Shown one piece after another: positions 3,581-6,073 of a DNA stretch of 6,073 nt. The notes under the pieces are model-generated. The model was not told the DNA's origin. It saw nothing but the letters and a program-made list of their open reading frames with translations, and made no database searches. Positions within the stretch are counted from its first letter, which is position 1, and every line of letters starts with the position of its first letter. The DNA lies in assembly GCA_934699065.1 (NCBI GenBank), contig CAKUWD010000176.1:1-6073 (forward strand), in the 5' to 3' direction. Both the position numbers and the translations under genes were made by a program. Origin of the DNA: an uncultured Treponema sp. Lineage in GTDB: Bacteria; Spirochaetota; Spirochaetia; Treponematales; Treponemataceae.

Positions 3581-6073
3581 TTATTCCGGCAGCTGCAGAA
3601 TCAAATCAACTTCGTTTTCTGTAAGGTCAAGGCGCTTTGCAATATCTGCAATTGTCCAGCCCTGTCGTTTCAACTGTCTTACATTTTCGCTTGTTTGAGG
3701 GTTCAAAGAAGTGCTCTTCTTTGATGGAGATTTTGCTCTTTCCTGTTTTGTAATGCTGTTGAGAACTTCAAACTTCTTATCAACATCACGTGAAAGTCCC
3801 TGCAGGTCAAGTTCTGTTTTCTTAATACCTGTAGTAACCGAATTAAGAGCTTCTATTCTCTTATCTGTATCTGCAATAATCGCATCAAGGTTTTCAAGAC
3901 GACCAATTGCATCAGTAATCTTAGGACCATTCTGCAGAATCTTATCTACGCTGTTCTGTACTTCCTTGATTTCCTGTGGAAGAGAAACTGCCTGGCGGTT
4001 ACAGTTTGTAAGTCTCTGTTCAAGATCCTTAAGCTTTTCAAACTGTGAATCAACATCAGTTTTAATACGGTTGATAACCTCATCCTTTTTTTCAAGGCGT
4101 TCATACTGTTCAGAAACATACTGCAGGCGATCGTTGTAATTACGTACAGTAACTTCCATAGCCTGAAGATCATCTTTAGTAGTGTTAAGAGAACCGATTC
4201 TTTCATCAATTGTGCTTGAAAGTGCGAGCATCTTATTGAACTGCTGTTCAAGATTTGTTACGCGGTTTTTCTGTGCTTCAATTCCGGCCAGCTGGCGGTT
4301 AATCTCTTCGTTTATCTTTAAGATAGAAGTATACTGAACATTCATCTTGTCAGCAGAATCTGCGTAGCCCTTAAGTTTTGTAAAGGCGCTGTTGAGTTCT
4401 GTAACATTTGCTTCCAGCTGACGGCGCATCTTGTCTGCAGTTTCGTAGTTCTGGATATTAGACTTAACATCCTGCAATTCCTTTTCGATTTCGCCAAGGC
4501 GGGTCTGAATAAGGTTTGCGTTATCCTGCATTTTAAGAGTAAATGCCGACTGGTTTGCGGCATTTTTGTCTTCTGCTTCTTTAATTGTTTTCTTAAAGGC
4601 ATCTGCTCTTTCTTTTGCCGCAGAATCCTGCTCTGCAAGACGTTTCTTTGCTTCATCAAGCATCTGCTTGTACATGCCGTTCATCTGGTTCAAAATGCCC
4701 GCTGATTTTTCTTCGTATGCTTTTATAGAAGCATCAGTTTTATTCTGAAGGTCGGCAATCTTGTCGTTTAATTCATTATGCTGATTTTGTACCGAAACAG
4801 CATAGTCGTTCATATTTTGCAAAAGCTTCTGGCTTTCTTCCTTGATTTTGTCATCAGCAGAATCTTTGAATTTTGAAAGGTCATCATTAAAGATTTTTTC
4901 TGAATCTTCAAACTGACTTCTAAGCTGCTGCTTCCAGGTGTTGAATTCTGCAAGAGCGGCATCAATAGAAGAAGAACCTGTTTCCTGTCTTGTTCTGACA
5001 GAATCTTCAAACATTTTGAGGTCACCCAAAAGTTCTTCCTGAAGTTTAGAGAGACTTGTCTGTACAATTTCCTTGTTGTGTTCAATCTCTTTCTTAAGAG
5101 CTTCTTCAGAAGCCTTTGTAAGAGAGTTGATGGAATTATCAGTGTCGCTCTTGAATCGATTAACAAATTCCTGAATGTCTTTAATAGATCCCTGCATTTC
5201 AGCTTTTGTTCTTTCAATTGTTGCTGCAACATTGTTGTACTGATCAGTAGCTCTTGTTTGAAGGCCTTCAATTCCAGTCTTAAAATCTTCAAGATATTTT
5301 GCTTCAACCTTTTTACGTGAATCTTCGTAGGTGTTGGAAATTGAAGTAAGTTTTGTATCAAGCTCATGCTTCCATTCAGCAAGGTCAGAATCAATTTCAT
5401 TGCTCTTGGTAGAAAGAGTCTGATTGAACTCAGATTCGAATTCCTGAATCTTAGCGCTCATGCTGCCGGTTGCAGTTTCTTTGAGGCTGTCGAGGGAGCG
5501 GTTGATTTCTTCAATTTTCTGCTCGATTTCAGCAGAATCTTCTTTAATAGTATTGCTGAATTCTTCGTGTTTCTGTTTTTGATTCGAAGTAAAACCTTCA
5601 AACTCACGCAATACACGGTTCTGAACTTCAGACATTGCAGCTTTAAGACTCTTTTCAAGAGTATCAATGTCGCTTTCAGAAACCTGAATCTGAGAAAGCT
5701 TGTACTCAATATCTTTTTTGTAGGCATTGAGCTGGTTATCAACATTTTCAAGAATATTAAGATGTTTAACTTCACTTTCAGAAACAGCCTTGCGAACAGA
5801 ATCTGTAATGATTTTTGTAAGGCTTTCGAGGCGTGCATTTGTCTCATTCTGGAAGTTATCCAGGCGGGCACTTGTATCTCCCTTAAAGCCTTCAAGCTGA
5901 CGTTCTGTTTCGTTATTAAAGTTTTCAATTTTTGAGAGAGTTTCTTTCTTAAGGGTTTCATACTGATTGTTTGTGTCACCCTGTAATGCTTTGAGAGACT
6001 GAACTGTTTCCTTCTGAATTGTTTCAATCTGATTTTCAGTCTCGTTCTGCAAATTATCAACCCTCTGTGAGGT
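3581..6073 (-). CDS. Long coiled-coil protein with C-terminal helix-turn-helix, SpiroCoCo-like (N-terminus outside window)
   Basis: At least 830 residues; the frame is open to the right edge, so the true start lies beyond it (a TTG at 6050-6052 is not a convincing start). Residues 4-80 are seven exact 11-residue repeats. Residues up to about 779 are almost unbroken coiled coil rich in Glu, Lys, Gln, Asn and Ser with regular Leu/Ile/Phe and few prolines. A Ser/Lys/Pro linker (780-795) leads to a C-terminal segment (796-830) reading QGWTIADIAKRLDLTENEVDLIL, a small helix-turn-helix. Similar short C-terminal domains end some Firmicute coiled-coil proteins. No signal peptide or membrane segment is visible, but the N-terminus is missing. 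The architecture matches what treponemal annotation calls SpiroCoCo, a name recalled here and not checked. A structural or cytoskeleton-like role is plausible but not shown. It converges on ispF, 65 bp apart. Confidence 0.85.
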   Translation of the reverse strand, partial: TSQRVDNLQNETENQIETIQKETVQSLKALQGDTNNQYETLKKETLSKIENFNNETERQLEGFKGDTSARLDNFQNETNARLESLTKIITDSVRKAVSESEVKHLNILENVDNQLNAYKKDIEYKLSQIQVSESDIDTLEKSLKAAMSEVQNRVLREFEGFTSNQKQKHEEFSNTIKEDSAEIEQKIEEINRSLDSLKETATGSMSAKIQEFESEFNQTLSTKSNEIDSDLAEWKHELDTKLTSISNTYEDSRKKVEAKYLEDFKTGIEGLQTRATDQYNNVAATIERTKAEMQGSIKDIQEFVNRFKSDTDNSINSLTKASEEALKKEIEHNKEIVQTSLSKLQEELLGDLKMFEDSVRTRQETGSSSIDAALAEFNTWKQQLRSQFEDSEKIFNDDLSKFKDSADDKIKEESQKLLQNMNDYAVSVQNQHNELNDKIADLQNKTDASIKAYEEKSAGILNQMNGMYKQMLDEAKKRLAEQDSAAKERADAFKKTIKEAEDKNAANQSAFTLKMQDNANLIQTRLGEIEKELQDVKSNIQNYETADKMRRQLEANVTELNSAFTKLKGYADSADKMNVQYTSILKINEEINRQLAGIEAQKNRVTNLEQQFNKMLALSSTIDERIGSLNTTKDDLQAMEVTVRNYNDRLQYVSEQYERLEKKDEVINRIKTDVDSQFEKLKDLEQRLTNCNRQAVSLPQEIKEVQNSVDKILQNGPKITDAIGRLENLDAIIADTDKRIEALNSVTTGIKKTELDLQGLSRDVDKKFEVLNSITKQERAKSPSKKSTSLNPQTSENVRQLKRQGWTIADIAKRLDLTENEVDLILQLPE
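5834..6064 (-). repeat. Seven tandem 33-bp coding units (11-residue repeats)
   Basis: Visible residues 4-80 of the coiled-coil protein divide without gaps into RVDNLQNETEN, QIETIQKETVQ, SLKALQGDTNN, QYETLKKETLS, KIENFNNETER, QLEGFKGDTSA and RLDNFQNETNA, then a partial RLESL. The pattern is x-[LIVY]-[EDK]-x-[LIF]-[QKN]-x-[ED]-T-x-x. The array probably continues beyond the right edge, since the repeat is already in phase there. The DNA units have diverged, so the array is old or held by selection on the protein. Confidence 0.85.

Noticed and set aside
5366..5935. Long open frame on the plus strand opposite the coiled-coil gene
   Set aside because: It mirrors the codon bias of the coiled-coil gene, has no ribosome site or family motif, and several similar antisense frames occur along the same gene.
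6050..6052. TTG as the start of the coiled-coil gene
   Set aside because: The frame and the 11-residue repeat phase continue through it to the window edge, so the gene starts outside.

Overview
The window looks like chromosomal housekeeping DNA from a spirochaete of the Treponema group. That assignment is inferred from three things. A CarD-family regulator is followed directly by ispD and ispF. A very long coiled-coil protein ends in a small helix-turn-helix, the type called 'SpiroCoCo' in treponemal annotation. The base composition is moderate to AT-rich, with short hairpin repeats between genes. No transposase, tRNA, rRNA or CRISPR array was seen.

Layout. On the minus strand at the left edge, argJ (214-1494) is followed by the first 24 codons of argB (1-71, running off the edge). 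This is a piece of an arginine operon using the acetyl-recycling pathway. The 142-nt spacer between the two genes holds two strong back-to-back stem-loops. A divergent promoter region (about 1495-1598) separates argJ from carD. The argJ promoter overlaps a 10-bp-arm inverted repeat that brackets the argJ ribosome binding site. The carD promoter sits so close to its ATG that the transcript is probably leaderless.

On the plus strand, carD (1599-2267), ispD (2254-2928) and ispF (3033-3515) form a likely operon. CarD is a transcription factor that binds RNA polymerase and here carries an extra acidic tail. IspD and IspF catalyse two steps of the MEP route to isoprenoid precursors. carD and ispD overlap, and the DNA encoding the acidic tail also forms the start region of ispD.

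The spacers after ispD and after ispF each hold an inverted pair of hairpin repeats. All four share the core TCGACARGCTC, and their stems differ by paired, compensatory changes. The last pair lies between the convergent ispF and coiled-coil genes and supplies the ispF stop codon and a probable terminator. On the minus strand, 3581 to the right edge encodes at least 830 residues of coiled coil. It starts with an exact run of 11-residue repeats and ends in a helix-turn-helix; its N-terminus lies outside the window.

The most interesting items are the covarying and nested hairpin repeats, the inverted repeat at the argJ start, the leaderless carD with its homopolymer promoter spacer, and the 11-residue-repeat protein. 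There is no clear sign of a wholly new multi-gene system.
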